Part shown: one piece after another, positions 7,731 through 14,272 of the stretch
Position numbering within the stretch: the stretch's first letter is position 1
How the letters are laid out: every line of letters begins with the position of its first letter
NCBI GenBank assembly: GCA_035540975.1
Contig: DATLFN010000063.1
Span: 1 to 40,047 of the forward strand
Source: Acidimicrobiales bacterium
GTDB taxonomy: Bacteria; Actinomycetota; Acidimicrobiia; Acidimicrobiales; GCA-2861595
Direction: 5' to 3'
DNA length: 40,047 nucleotides
Notes under the pieces: generated by a model
Told to the model about the DNA's origin: nothing
Databases searched by the model: none
The model's input: only the letters and a program-made list of their open reading frames with translations
Program-made: the position numbers and the translations under genes

Positions 7731-8089
7731 CAGTGCACCGTGCCCTTGCGTGCGGCCCGGCGCTTGTGGGCGGTGATGGCCCGGACGGCCATGACCGCCA
7801 CCACGACGCACGCCAGCAGGGTGATGAGGTAGGGGGCGAACGACCAGGTGTCCTCGAAGGTGTCGCCCGTCTCCGTCTGGAGCGCCCGCAGCAGGGCGAG
7901 GACCAGCATCACCAGGCCGATGCTCAAGACGGCGGAGCCGGCCACGCCGGTGGCGAGGAACCGGCCCAGGCCCTTGATGGGGACGATGGTCTCCTGCTTG
8001 ACGTAGGTGACGACCAGCTGCCACAGCTCCGAGGCCAGGGTGGGCAGGCCCTTGGCCCCGGGGCGCTTCGTCTCGCTCGTCGCGGTCAT
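7730..8089 (-). CDS. Holin-superfamily III (DUF1469-like) membrane protein
   Basis: A 119-aa protein with an amphipathic N-terminal region (ASELWQLVVTYVKQETIVPIKGLG) and two transmembrane helices (about 48-70 and 86-106), the layout of the actinobacterial 'phage holin family' proteins. These are chromosomal, non-phage proteins, mostly uncharacterised. The region is an operon with housekeeping genes on both sides, so the holin name does not imply a prophage. It begins 11 nt after the LON-domain gene. A basic tail (HKRRAARKG) suggests the C-terminus is cytoplasmic. Confidence 0.78.
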   Translation of the reverse strand: MTATSETKRPGAKGLPTLASELWQLVVTYVKQETIVPIKGLGRFLATGVAGSAVLSIGLVMLVLALLRALQTETGDTFEDTWSFAPYLITLLACVVVAVMAVRAITAHKRRAARKGTVH

Positions 8090-8100
8090 CGGCGGAGTTC

Positions 8101-8739
8101 CTATCCCCCGGACAACCGGTACGCAAGCAACGCCGCTGCGTCGCTGGCCAGCGCGGTGAGCACGTTGAGGCGGGCGGCGGCGTCGTCGATCTCCAGCAGG
8201 CGCTGGTGGTCGACGGGGCCGAGAGGCGCCACCGCCGCCAGCTGCCAGGCGGCGACGGCGGGGTCGGGGCTGAGCCGGACGTCCGCCGGGGCGGCCGCCT
8301 CGTCCAGCTCCCCCGCCAGCGCCAGGGCCCGCCGCACGGCACCCTCGGCCACGGGCAGGTGGTCCGGGGCGAGGGCACCGAGCGCCCCCTCCGGGCGGTC
8401 CTCGACCAACGCCACCGGGTACGGGTCGTCGGGCAGCCACGACCGCACCGTGATGCGGCGGGTGCCCACCCCGAGCAGCGCCCACCGCCCGTCCGGGAGC
8501 TCGGCCGCCTCCTTGATGTGAGCGACCGTCCCCACCCCGAAGCGGGTGTCGCCCCCTCCGACCTCGTGGCCGCGCTCGATCAGGACGACGCCGAACTCCA
8601 GCCCCTGGCGCATGCAGTCCTTCACCAGGGCCCGGTACCGCGGCTCGAAGACGTGGAGGGGCAGGACGGCGTGCGGGAACAGCACGCTGCCGAGCGGGAA
8701 CATCGGAAGAGGGACGGCGACCGGCCCCGCTCCGGTCAC
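8101..8739 (-). CDS. Stand-alone LON N-terminal (substrate-binding) domain protein
   Basis: A 212-aa protein consisting of a LON N-terminal domain: PLPMFPLGSVLFPHAVLPLHVFEPRYRAL is diagnostic (split here as motif start PMFPLG and end FEPRYR), followed by FGVVLIERG and the beta-barrel signature GTVAHI. A helical region covers about 110-212. No AAA or protease domain follows, so it is not Lon itself; such proteins may bind unfolded peptides, but their role is unknown. The GTG start (8739) overlaps the stop of the carboxypeptidase gene as GTGA. Confidence 0.88.
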   Translation of the reverse strand: MTGAGPVAVPLPMFPLGSVLFPHAVLPLHVFEPRYRALVKDCMRQGLEFGVVLIERGHEVGGGDTRFGVGTVAHIKEAAELPDGRWALLGVGTRRITVRSWLPDDPYPVALVEDRPEGALGALAPDHLPVAEGAVRRALALAGELDEAAAPADVRLSPDPAVAAWQLAAVAPLGPVDHQRLLEIDDAAARLNVLTALASDAAALLAYRLSGG

Positions 8740-10127
8740 GGGGCGAGCGCGTCGGCGGCGGGCGCGTCGGGGTAGCCGGCGAGGACGGCCCCGACCTGCT
8801 CCTGGAGGGCGCGCCCGAAGGCGTCGCGAGGGAGCTCGTTCGCCATCAGCGAGAACGACAGCGGGGGTCCGCCGTCCGGCGCGTCGACGTAGCCGGTGAG
8901 GCCGACCACGCCGTCCAGCGACCCCGTCTTGGCGCGGAGCCGGCCGGCCGCCGGGTTGCCGACGAACCGCTTGGCCAGCGTCCCGTCCCTGGCGGCCACC
9001 GGCAGCCCGGCGGCGATGGCGCCCGCCGGGCCACCCCGCTCGATGGCGGCCATGAGCAGTGTGCAGCTGGCCCGGTCCGAGCGGTCGAGCCCCGAGCCGT
9101 CCACGGCGGCGAGCTGGGACACGGGCAGCCCGGCCGCCTCCAGCGCCTGGCGGACCACGCCGAGGCCCGCCACCGTCGTGCCCTCCCCGGCGAAGCGCCG
9201 GCCCAGCTCCTTCACCAGCAGCTCGGCCGTGAGGTTGTCGCTCTCCCGGAGCATCTGTCCGACGACCTCGCGCATCGGCGGCGACGCCTGGCGGGCGACG
9301 ATGACCGCGCCTTGCGGTGCCTGGCCCTCGGCCGCCCCGCCGGCCACGGTGACTCCCCGGGCCTGGAGGAGGGCGGCCAGGGTGGCGGCAGCGTGGAGGT
9401 CCGGTTCGGCGGCGGCCACCCGGGGCCGGGCGAAGCGCTCGAACCCGTCGTTGACCACCAGGGCACTGGCGGGGCCCGATTCGTTGTCGGTGATGTAGCC
9501 GGGCTTCCAGGTCGGGATGTAGCGCTGGGTGTCGTAGCGGGTCTCGTCCCCGACAACGGGCCCGTTGACGACCTTGACGCCGGCCGCCACGACGGCGTCG
9601 GCCAGCGCCTCCAGGGGCGTCCGGACCTGCGGCTGGTTCTCGAACGTGGCCGCGTAGTCGGCGGTGGCGAGGAGCGGGTCGCCGCCGCCCACGACCCACA
9701 GCGGGCCGTTCACGACGCCGTCGGGCCCGACGGCGGCGCCCGCCCTCACCTCGGTGACCAGCTGCTCGTCGGGGCCCAGCCGGTCGAGGGCGGCGAAGGC
9801 CGTCAGCAGCTTGAGGCCCGACGCCGGGATGAGGCTCACGTCGGTCCGCCGGGACACCACCGGCCGCTCCCCGTGGTGCACGGCCAGGCACGAGCGGTCC
9901 CGCGCCCCGGCCAGCCTCGGGTCGGCCAGCGCGGCGTCCAGGCCGGCCCGCAGGCGCGAGTCGGCGATGGCGCGGTGCAGGAAGGCGGGGGCCCGCCGGG
10001 CCGACAGCACGGGGACGGCCACGGCCACCTCGGGCCGGTCGGCCGACGGCACCGGCAGGACCACCGCTGCCGCCGCCGAGCCGGCGCAGACGAGCGCGAG
10101 CGACAGGGGCAGGAGGCGGCGGCGCAC
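8736..10127 (-). CDS. dacB: D-alanyl-D-alanine carboxypeptidase, PBP4 (S13) family
   Basis: A 463-aa exported penicillin-binding protein that trims or cleaves peptidoglycan peptides. The N-terminus is a signal peptide (MRRRLLPLSLALVCAGSAAA). The three active-site motifs are present in order: S103-x-x-K106 (PASGLK), S296-D297-N298 (RESDNLT) and K400-T401-G402 (AKTGSLDG). The long insertion between the first two motifs is typical of the PBP4/DacB class. GTG start, 15 nt after the dodecin stop, so it is probably in the same operon. Mycobacterial homologues (Rv3627c type) are of similar length. Confidence 0.92.
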   Translation of the reverse strand: MRRRLLPLSLALVCAGSAAAAVVLPVPSADRPEVAVAVPVLSARRAPAFLHRAIADSRLRAGLDAALADPRLAGARDRSCLAVHHGERPVVSRRTDVSLIPASGLKLLTAFAALDRLGPDEQLVTEVRAGAAVGPDGVVNGPLWVVGGGDPLLATADYAATFENQPQVRTPLEALADAVVAAGVKVVNGPVVGDETRYDTQRYIPTWKPGYITDNESGPASALVVNDGFERFARPRVAAAEPDLHAAATLAALLQARGVTVAGGAAEGQAPQGAVIVARQASPPMREVVGQMLRESDNLTAELLVKELGRRFAGEGTTVAGLGVVRQALEAAGLPVSQLAAVDGSGLDRSDRASCTLLMAAIERGGPAGAIAAGLPVAARDGTLAKRFVGNPAAGRLRAKTGSLDGVVGLTGYVDAPDGGPPLSFSLMANELPRDAFGRALQEQVGAVLAGYPDAPAADALAP

Positions 10128-10142
10128 GGGCGGGGCTGCGAC

Positions 10143-10367
10143 CTACTCGGGGTCGACCAGGAAGGCGATCTTGCAGTTCGCCTTGTAGTTGGTGACGGCG
10201 TCGCCCTCCACCGTGGCGCTGTGGGAGATCACCTCGACTCCCCTGATGTTGCGGATCGTGCGGGCGGCGGCGCGCACCGCGGTGCGGACGGCGTCGTCGA
10301 ACGACTCCGCCGAGCTGCCCACCAGCTCGATCACCTTCACCACGCCACCGGTCACGTCGTCGGCCAT
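10143..10367 (-). CDS. Dodecin-family flavin-binding protein
   Basis: A 74-aa dodecin, which assembles into a hollow dodecamer and stores or buffers flavins. The sequence has the family pattern: KVIELVGSS near the N-terminus, FDDAVRTAVRAAARTIRNI helix, GVEVISHSATVEG, then a last strand YKANCKIAFLVD. Dodecins normally carry a Trp near residue 36 that stacks on the flavin; this protein has no Trp, so ligand stacking may differ (inference). The ATG has AGGAGG 8 nt upstream. It appears to be the first gene of the minus-strand operon that continues into the carboxypeptidase. Confidence 0.9.
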   Translation of the reverse strand: MADDVTGGVVKVIELVGSSAESFDDAVRTAVRAAARTIRNIRGVEVISHSATVEGDAVTNYKANCKIAFLVDPE

Positions 10368-10445
10368 CTCGGTTACCTCCTCGATCGGGAACCCCTCACT
10401 CTCCCATCTCGTGTCGGGGCCGTGGGCCCGGGGTAGGGACCGGCC

Positions 10446-10802
10446 ATGTCCGGCACCTCGCAGTACGCCTCCGACGGGACCACGCTCGTCGAGGTCATCC
10501 GGGGGTTCGAGTCCGACGGGTACACGGCGCAGATGGCGGCGGTGGAGGGTTGCACCATCCGCTGCTTCGCCTGCCACACCGACAGCCCGGCCGAGGACGT
10601 GGCCCTCGACGGCGTCCGCCGCACCGAGGGCGCCTCCGACCCCGCCGACATGGTCGCCGTCGTCGCCCTCCGCTGCCCGGCGTGCGGCGCCAGGGGCACC
10701 GTCGCCCTCAAGTACGGCCCCCTGGCCACCCCCGAGGAGGCCGAGGTGCTCGCCCTCGTCGACACCCGCGGCTCCGGCCCCCAGGCACGTCCGCCCGCCT
10801 AG
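10446..10802 (+). CDS. Small Cys-rich protein, possible zinc binder
   Basis: A 118-aa protein I do not recognise. It has C36-x3-C40-x2-C43-His in GCTIRCFACH and a later CPAC pair in LRCPACGARG, so a four-Cys zinc site is likely. The C-terminal third is rich in Ala, Gly and Pro. The ATG is 6 nt after TAGGGA (10434-10439), the leaderless geometry seen elsewhere here. The TAG stop lies right at the left edge of repeat copy 2. The middle part (GYTAQMAAVEG) suggests a small alpha/beta regulator-like domain, but this is a guess. Confidence 0.78.
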   Translation: MSGTSQYASDGTTLVEVIRGFESDGYTAQMAAVEGCTIRCFACHTDSPAEDVALDGVRRTEGASDPADMVAVVALRCPACGARGTVALKYGPLATPEEAEVLALVDTRGSGPQARPPA

Positions 10803-10804
10803 AT

Positions 10805-11002
10805 CTTCGACCTCATTCGTTCGCTTCGCTCACTCCATTCGGTCGAGTTGGATCGTGCTCCGGCGGGCGAGCGGAGCTCGCGCCGCCTCCGCCCTGTCGT
10901 TTCCCGGTGTCCGCAGCCCCAGAGGCCGCCTCCGGCGGCGAGGGCGGCCGCGGACCCTGCGGTAGCGAACGCGGCAAACGTTTCCGGTCAGGGCCCTAGC
11001 CG
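10805..11002 (+). repeat. Structured intergenic repeat, copy 2
   Basis: About 198 bp between the convergent stops of the Cys-rich gene and the TetR gene. It is close to copy 1 over about 185 bases and shares its right-hand end CAGGGC-N-CTAGCCG with copy 3. The first hairpin is shortened (GCGAGC-GGA-GCTCGC) while GCCGCC-TCC-GGCGGC is intact, and the outer pairing GTCCGCAGCC/GGCCGCGGAC has only one mismatch. The segment around 10966-10990 (GCGAACGCGGCAAACG) is shared with copy 1 but missing from copy 3. Confidence 0.9.
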
Positions 11003-11013
11003 CGGGGAGGGCC

Positions 11014-11628
11014 CTACGGCTGGAGGGCGGCCCGGAAGAAGGTGCGCACGTGCTCGAGCCGCTCCTGCATCGCCTCCGCCTCCAGCGGGTCGCGGTCGAG
11101 CAGCGACTCGAGGAACGGCAGGTCGCCGAAGTAGCTGAGCAGGGCGCCGTAGCCGGTGAGCAGCAGCTGCTCGGGGTCGTGGCGGCGGAAGTGGCCGGCG
11201 TCCATCTGCTTCTCGAAGAACCCGCACGCCCGCAGGAACAGGGGCTTGAGGGCGGCGCCGAGGTCGAGCCCGAGGTGCTCGCCCCCGTCGAGCGCCTCCC
11301 GGCGCACCATGCGGACGAAGTCGGGGTTCTCGGCGAAGAACCGGAAGCCGGCGGTGAGGACGTGGTCGACCTGCGCCCATCCGTCGGTCGGGGCGACGAT
11401 CGCCTCGTTCACCCGGGTGAACCAGTCCGTGAGGGCGACCTCGAAGACCTCGCGGTAGAGCGACTCCTTCGACTGGAAGTGGTGCAGGAGGCTCGGGCGG
11501 CGGATGCCGACGGCCGCCGCGATGTCGTTGAGGGAGGTCCCGTCGTAGCCGTGCAACGCGAAGAGCCTCCGACCCTCGGCCAGGATGGCGTGTCGCGTCG
11601 TTGAACCCTCGGGGATGGCCACGTTCAC
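11014..11628 (-). CDS. TetR-family transcriptional regulator
   Basis: A 204-aa repressor-type regulator. The N-terminal HTH (about residues 12-58) reads [20 protein letters not shown] then [20 protein letters not shown], classical TetR. The C-terminal ligand domain is helical, with an unusual His/Arg-rich patch ([18 protein letters not shown]). It is divergent from a desaturase gene, and the shared region has a CCTACCG-N2-CGGTAGG palindrome, so it most likely represses the desaturase and possibly itself, perhaps in response to acyl-CoA or fatty acid (inference). I use the GTG at 11628; another in-frame GTG is two codons later (11622). Neither has a strong ribosome-binding site. Confidence 0.9.
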   Translation of the reverse strand: MNVAIPEGSTTRHAILAEGRRLFALHGYDGTSLNDIAAAVGIRRPSLLHHFQSKESLYREVFEVALTDWFTRVNEAIVAPTDGWAQVDHVLTAGFRFFAENPDFVRMVRREALDGGEHLGLDLGAALKPLFLRACGFFEKQMDAGHFRRHDPEQLLLTGYGALLSYFGDLPFLESLLDRDPLEAEAMQERLEHVRTFFRAALQP

Positions 11629-11719
11629 GCCGAATCTTGCCCTACCGGCGCCCGGCACCCGAGGATCCCGACGATTTGCCGGCCATGGCGGTGGGCGCCT
11701 CCGCCCCCGGATCTGCCTA

Positions 11720-11735
11720 CCTACCGGTCGGTAGG
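11720..11735. promoter_or_regulatory. Putative TetR operator overlapping desaturase -10
   Basis: CCTACCG-GT-CGGTAGG is a perfect 7-bp inverted repeat with a 2-nt spacer, flanked by further partly symmetric TACC/GGTA bases (11717-11739). The TAGGGT at 11732-11737, 12 nt before the desaturase GTG, is a likely -10 and lies inside the right arm, so a bound dimer would block RNA polymerase. A half-site CCTACCGG recurs around 11642-11649, near the regulator's own start. Confidence 0.7.
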
Positions 11736-11749
11736 GTAGCGTCGGAGCC

Positions 11750-12496
11750 GTGCGAACCCTTCTCGTCGGGCTGGCTACCGGTTTCGCCCTGTGCCAGCTC
11801 GGGACCCTGGTCACCACCGTCCACCTGCACCGGGCGCTGTCCCACCGCTCGCTGACCCTCGCCCCCGGGGCGCGCTGGGCGTTCCGGGCCCTCACCTGGG
11901 TGCTCACCGGCATCCGGCCGCGGCAGTGGGTGGCCGTGCACCGCCGCCACCACGCCTTCACCGACGTGGAGGGCGATCCCCACTCGCCCCTCCTGGAGGG
12001 CTTCGCCATGGTGCAGTTCGCCAACGTCGCCCTCTACCGGCGGGCGGCCCGGGACCCCGAGGTGGCCCGCTACGCCCGCGACCTGCCCCCCGACCGCTGG
12101 GACCGCTGGCTGTTCGACCATGCCGTGGTGGGCCTCGGCCTCGGGGTCGCCCTGCTCGTGGTCGTGCTCGGCCCCGCCGTGGCGGCGGTCGCCGCCGCGT
12201 TCCACACGGCCAGCTACCTGCTCGTGAACGCGGCCGTGAACGCCGTGGGCCACCGGTTCGGCCGCCAACCCCACGACAACACGGCCCGCAACAACCAGTG
12301 GCTGGCGTGGCTCACCGCCGGCGAGGGCCTCCACAACAACCACCACGCCGCCCCGACGTCGGCCCGCCTGTCCCTCGCCCGCGGCGAGGTGGACCCCGGG
12401 TGGTGGGTCGTGGGCGCCCTCGAACGGCGCGGGTGGGCGACGATCCGTCACCACACGCCCCGCATCAGGACGGCGCCGGCGCGCGAGGCGGCCTGA
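11750..12496 (+). CDS. Acyl-CoA desaturase-type membrane di-iron enzyme
   Basis: A 248-aa integral membrane fatty acid desaturase. Histidine boxes that bind the di-iron centre are present: H27-x4-H32 (HRALSH), HRRHH at 64-68 and HNNHH at 195-199, the pattern of delta-9 acyl-CoA/acyl-lipid desaturases. Hydrophobic segments at about 3-24, 43-56, 124-160 fit the usual topology. It is shorter than typical (300 or more aa), mainly by lacking N- and C-terminal extensions. GTG start; the predicted TSS is about 6 nt upstream. The divergent TetR gene and operator imply regulation by membrane lipid or acyl-CoA status. Confidence 0.9.
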   Translation: MRTLLVGLATGFALCQLGTLVTTVHLHRALSHRSLTLAPGARWAFRALTWVLTGIRPRQWVAVHRRHHAFTDVEGDPHSPLLEGFAMVQFANVALYRRAARDPEVARYARDLPPDRWDRWLFDHAVVGLGLGVALLVVVLGPAVAAVAAAFHTASYLLVNAAVNAVGHRFGRQPHDNTARNNQWLAWLTAGEGLHNNHHAAPTSARLSLARGEVDPGWWVVGALERRGWATIRHHTPRIRTAPAREAA

Positions 12497-12513
12497 CGCC
12501 CCACGGCGGCCAG

Positions 12514-12525
12514 TAGGTTGGCGCC
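12514..12525 (+). promoter_or_regulatory. Leaderless -10 element
   Basis: TAGGTT is followed by 6 nt and the GTG start of the DUF6941-like gene. This places +1 at the start codon. There is no Shine-Dalgarno sequence in the 29-nt gap after the desaturase gene. Confidence 0.5.
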
Positions 12526-12915
12526 GTGGACATCGTCTCAGCCCTCTTCTGCGAGAACCTCAACCTGCGCCAGGCGTCGCCGGGCGGGCCCACCAGGATC
12601 GACCTGACCGGCGTGATGTTCTCGCTCCAGGCGCCGAGCCCGCCGCCCGTCACCGTGGCCCCCCACCTGATCGTCCTGGTGCGGTGCCGGGCGGACGAGC
12701 CCGGCAACGGCATCCTCGAGGTCGAGTTCCGCGACGAGTCCGGCGAGGAGGTGGCGCGCAACGTCTCGCCGTTCACCGTCGAGCCGGGCAAGTTCACCTA
12801 CCGGTTGGTCCGGGGGGAGCTGACCTACCCCGAGCTGGGCACGATCGAGGCCCACTGCCGGGTCGGCCAGGGGCCGTGGACGGTCGTCCCCCTCACCCTC
12901 CTCCCTCCCGCCTGA
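12526..12915 (+). CDS. DUF6941-like beta-sandwich protein
   Basis: A 129-aa protein. The pattern (VSALFCENLNLR at the start, a Gly-x-hydrophobic turn, Pro-rich loop, then LIVLVRCRADEPGNG, LEVEFRDESGEEVAR and a FTYRLV strand) resembles the DUF6941 family, small proteins of unknown function found in many bacteria; the assignment is tentative. GTG start, exactly 6 nt after TAGGTT (12514-12519), so a leaderless mRNA is likely. The stop is at the left edge of repeat copy 3. No signal peptide or membrane segment. Confidence 0.75.
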   Translation: MDIVSALFCENLNLRQASPGGPTRIDLTGVMFSLQAPSPPPVTVAPHLIVLVRCRADEPGNGILEVEFRDESGEEVARNVSPFTVEPGKFTYRLVRGELTYPELGTIEAHCRVGQGPWTVVPLTLLPPA

Positions 12916-12917
12916 TG

Positions 12918-13081
12918 CTTCGACCTCATTCGTTCGCTTCGCTCACTCCATTCGGCCGAGTCGGATGGAGCTCCGGCGGGCGAGCGGAGCTCGCTCCGCC
13001 TCCGCCCTGCCCTTTCCTGGTGTCCGCAGCCGCAGAGGCCGCCTGCGGCGGCACGTCCGGCCACGGACCAGGGCACTAGCC
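12918..13081 (+). repeat. Structured intergenic repeat, copy 3
   Basis: About 164 bp filling the gap between the DUF6941-like gene and the FIST gene. The first 38 bases are identical to copies 1 and 2, then it diverges with scattered substitutions. It retains GCGAGC-GGA-GCTCGC and GCCGCC-TGC-GGCGGC (change only in the loop). It lacks about 32 bases present near the right end of copy 2. The right end CAGGGCACTAGCC abuts the GTG of the FIST gene, so any promoter of that gene would have to lie in the repeat. Confidence 0.88.
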
Positions 13082-14221
13082 GTGCCCTTCGCCGCCGCCC
13101 TCTCGCAGCACCCGGTGCCCGCCACCGCGGTCGGCGAGGTCGTGGGCCAGGTGCTCGAGCAGCTGGGGCCGGCGCCCGACCTGGCCGTGGTGTTCGTCAC
13201 CCCGCCTCACGCCGGCGCCCTGGAGGACGCCGCCGCCGCCATTGCCGACGTGCTGCGACCGGGGACGGTGATCGGGTGCGCCGCCGTGTCGGTGGTCGGG
13301 ACGGCCCGGGAGGTGGAGCGCTCGGCCGGGGTGAGCCTGTGGGCGGGCCGCTTCGGGCCGGTGGAGCCCGTGCGCCTGACCGCCGGCCGGGAGGGCAACG
13401 AGCTCACGGTCGCCGGGTGGCCCGAGTCCCTGCCCTTCGAGCCGTCCGCCCTGCTCCTCCTGGCCGACCCCTTCTCGTTCCCCGTCCAGGCCCTCTACGA
13501 GGACCTGGCGTCCCGCCACCCGGGCCTGCGCGTGCTCGGGGGAAACGCCTCGGCGGCCGCCGGCCCGGGGGGCAACCGCCTCGTGCTCGACCGGTCCGTC
13601 CACACCTCGGGGGCCGTCGGCGCCGTCCTCGGTCCGGGCGTGGAGGTCGACTCGGTGGTCTCCCAGGGCTGCCGGCCCATCGGCCGGCCCTACATCGTCA
13701 CCCGGGCGGAGCGGAACTACGTGCTGGAGCTGGCTGGGAGCCCGGCGCTCGAGCGCCTGGTCCAGATGACCAGCGACGGGATGACCGAGGAGGAGATCGA
13801 CCTCATCGACCGCGGCCTCCACCTCGGCCAGGTCATCGACGAGCGCAAGCTCGACTTCGAGCGGGGCGACTTCCTCGTCCGCAACGTCCTCGGCGCCGAC
13901 CAGGCCAACGGCGCCATCGCCGTCGACGACCTGGTGCCGGTGGGCGCCACCGTCCAGTTCCACGTCCGGGACGCCGCCACCGCCGACGAGGACCTGCGCC
14001 AGCTCCTGGCCGGGCGGGAGGCCGACGCCGCCCTGGTGTTCACCTGCAACGGCCGGGGGATGCACCTGTTCGGCACCCCCGACCACGACGCCAAGGTGCT
14101 GGACGAGCGGGTGGGCGTGCCCGCCGCCGGCTTCTTCGCGGCCGGCGAGTTCGGCCCGGTCGGCGGGCGCAACTTCGTCCACGGGTTCACCGCCTCGATC
14201 GCCCTGTTCCGCGACGCCTAG
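13082..14221 (+). CDS. FIST-domain signal transduction protein
   Basis: A 379-aa protein with FIST_N (about residues 25-220) and FIST_C (about 225-370) domains, a proposed sensor for small ligands such as amino acids. Family cues are LAVVFVTPPHAG, VIGCAAVSVVG, VLGGNASAAAG, VVSQGCRPIGRPYIVTRAE, FLVRNVLGADQANGAIAV, and the end region ALVFTCNGRGMHLFG with GEFGPVGGRNFVHGFTASIALF. It has no attached kinase, cyclase or methyl-acceptor domain; the output is unknown. The GTG start has no ribosome-binding site and abuts repeat copy 3. The start VPFAAALS agrees with my recollection of homologue N-termini. Confidence 0.88.
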   Translation: MPFAAALSQHPVPATAVGEVVGQVLEQLGPAPDLAVVFVTPPHAGALEDAAAAIADVLRPGTVIGCAAVSVVGTAREVERSAGVSLWAGRFGPVEPVRLTAGREGNELTVAGWPESLPFEPSALLLLADPFSFPVQALYEDLASRHPGLRVLGGNASAAAGPGGNRLVLDRSVHTSGAVGAVLGPGVEVDSVVSQGCRPIGRPYIVTRAERNYVLELAGSPALERLVQMTSDGMTEEEIDLIDRGLHLGQVIDERKLDFERGDFLVRNVLGADQANGAIAVDDLVPVGATVQFHVRDAATADEDLRQLLAGREADAALVFTCNGRGMHLFGTPDHDAKVLDERVGVPAAGFFAAGEFGPVGGRNFVHGFTASIALFRDA

Positions 14222-14235
14222 GCGCCCCTGCTCCA

Positions 14236-14272
14236 TTTACCTGCGGGGCGAGCCGCTCACTAGGGTTGGGGC
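14236..14272 (+). promoter_or_regulatory. Promoter of the sugar-phosphate operon (leaderless)
   Basis: A possible -35 TTACCT (14237-14242), an 18-bp spacer, and TAGGGT (14261-14266) followed by 6 nt and the tkt ATG. The predicted +1 is the A of ATG. All seven downstream genes are joined by overlaps or very short gaps, so this is probably the main promoter of the operon to 22893. Confidence 0.55.

Noticed and set aside
7730-8089. Prophage remnant suggested by the holin-like protein
   Set aside because: No other phage gene is near; this protein class is chromosomal in actinobacteria and is embedded in a housekeeping operon.
5187-13078. Small proteins encoded in the intergenic repeats (for example a peptide with SERSERMRSKH on the minus strand)
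   Set aside because: The frames are broken differently in the three copies and have no start signals; conservation follows hairpin stems rather than codons.
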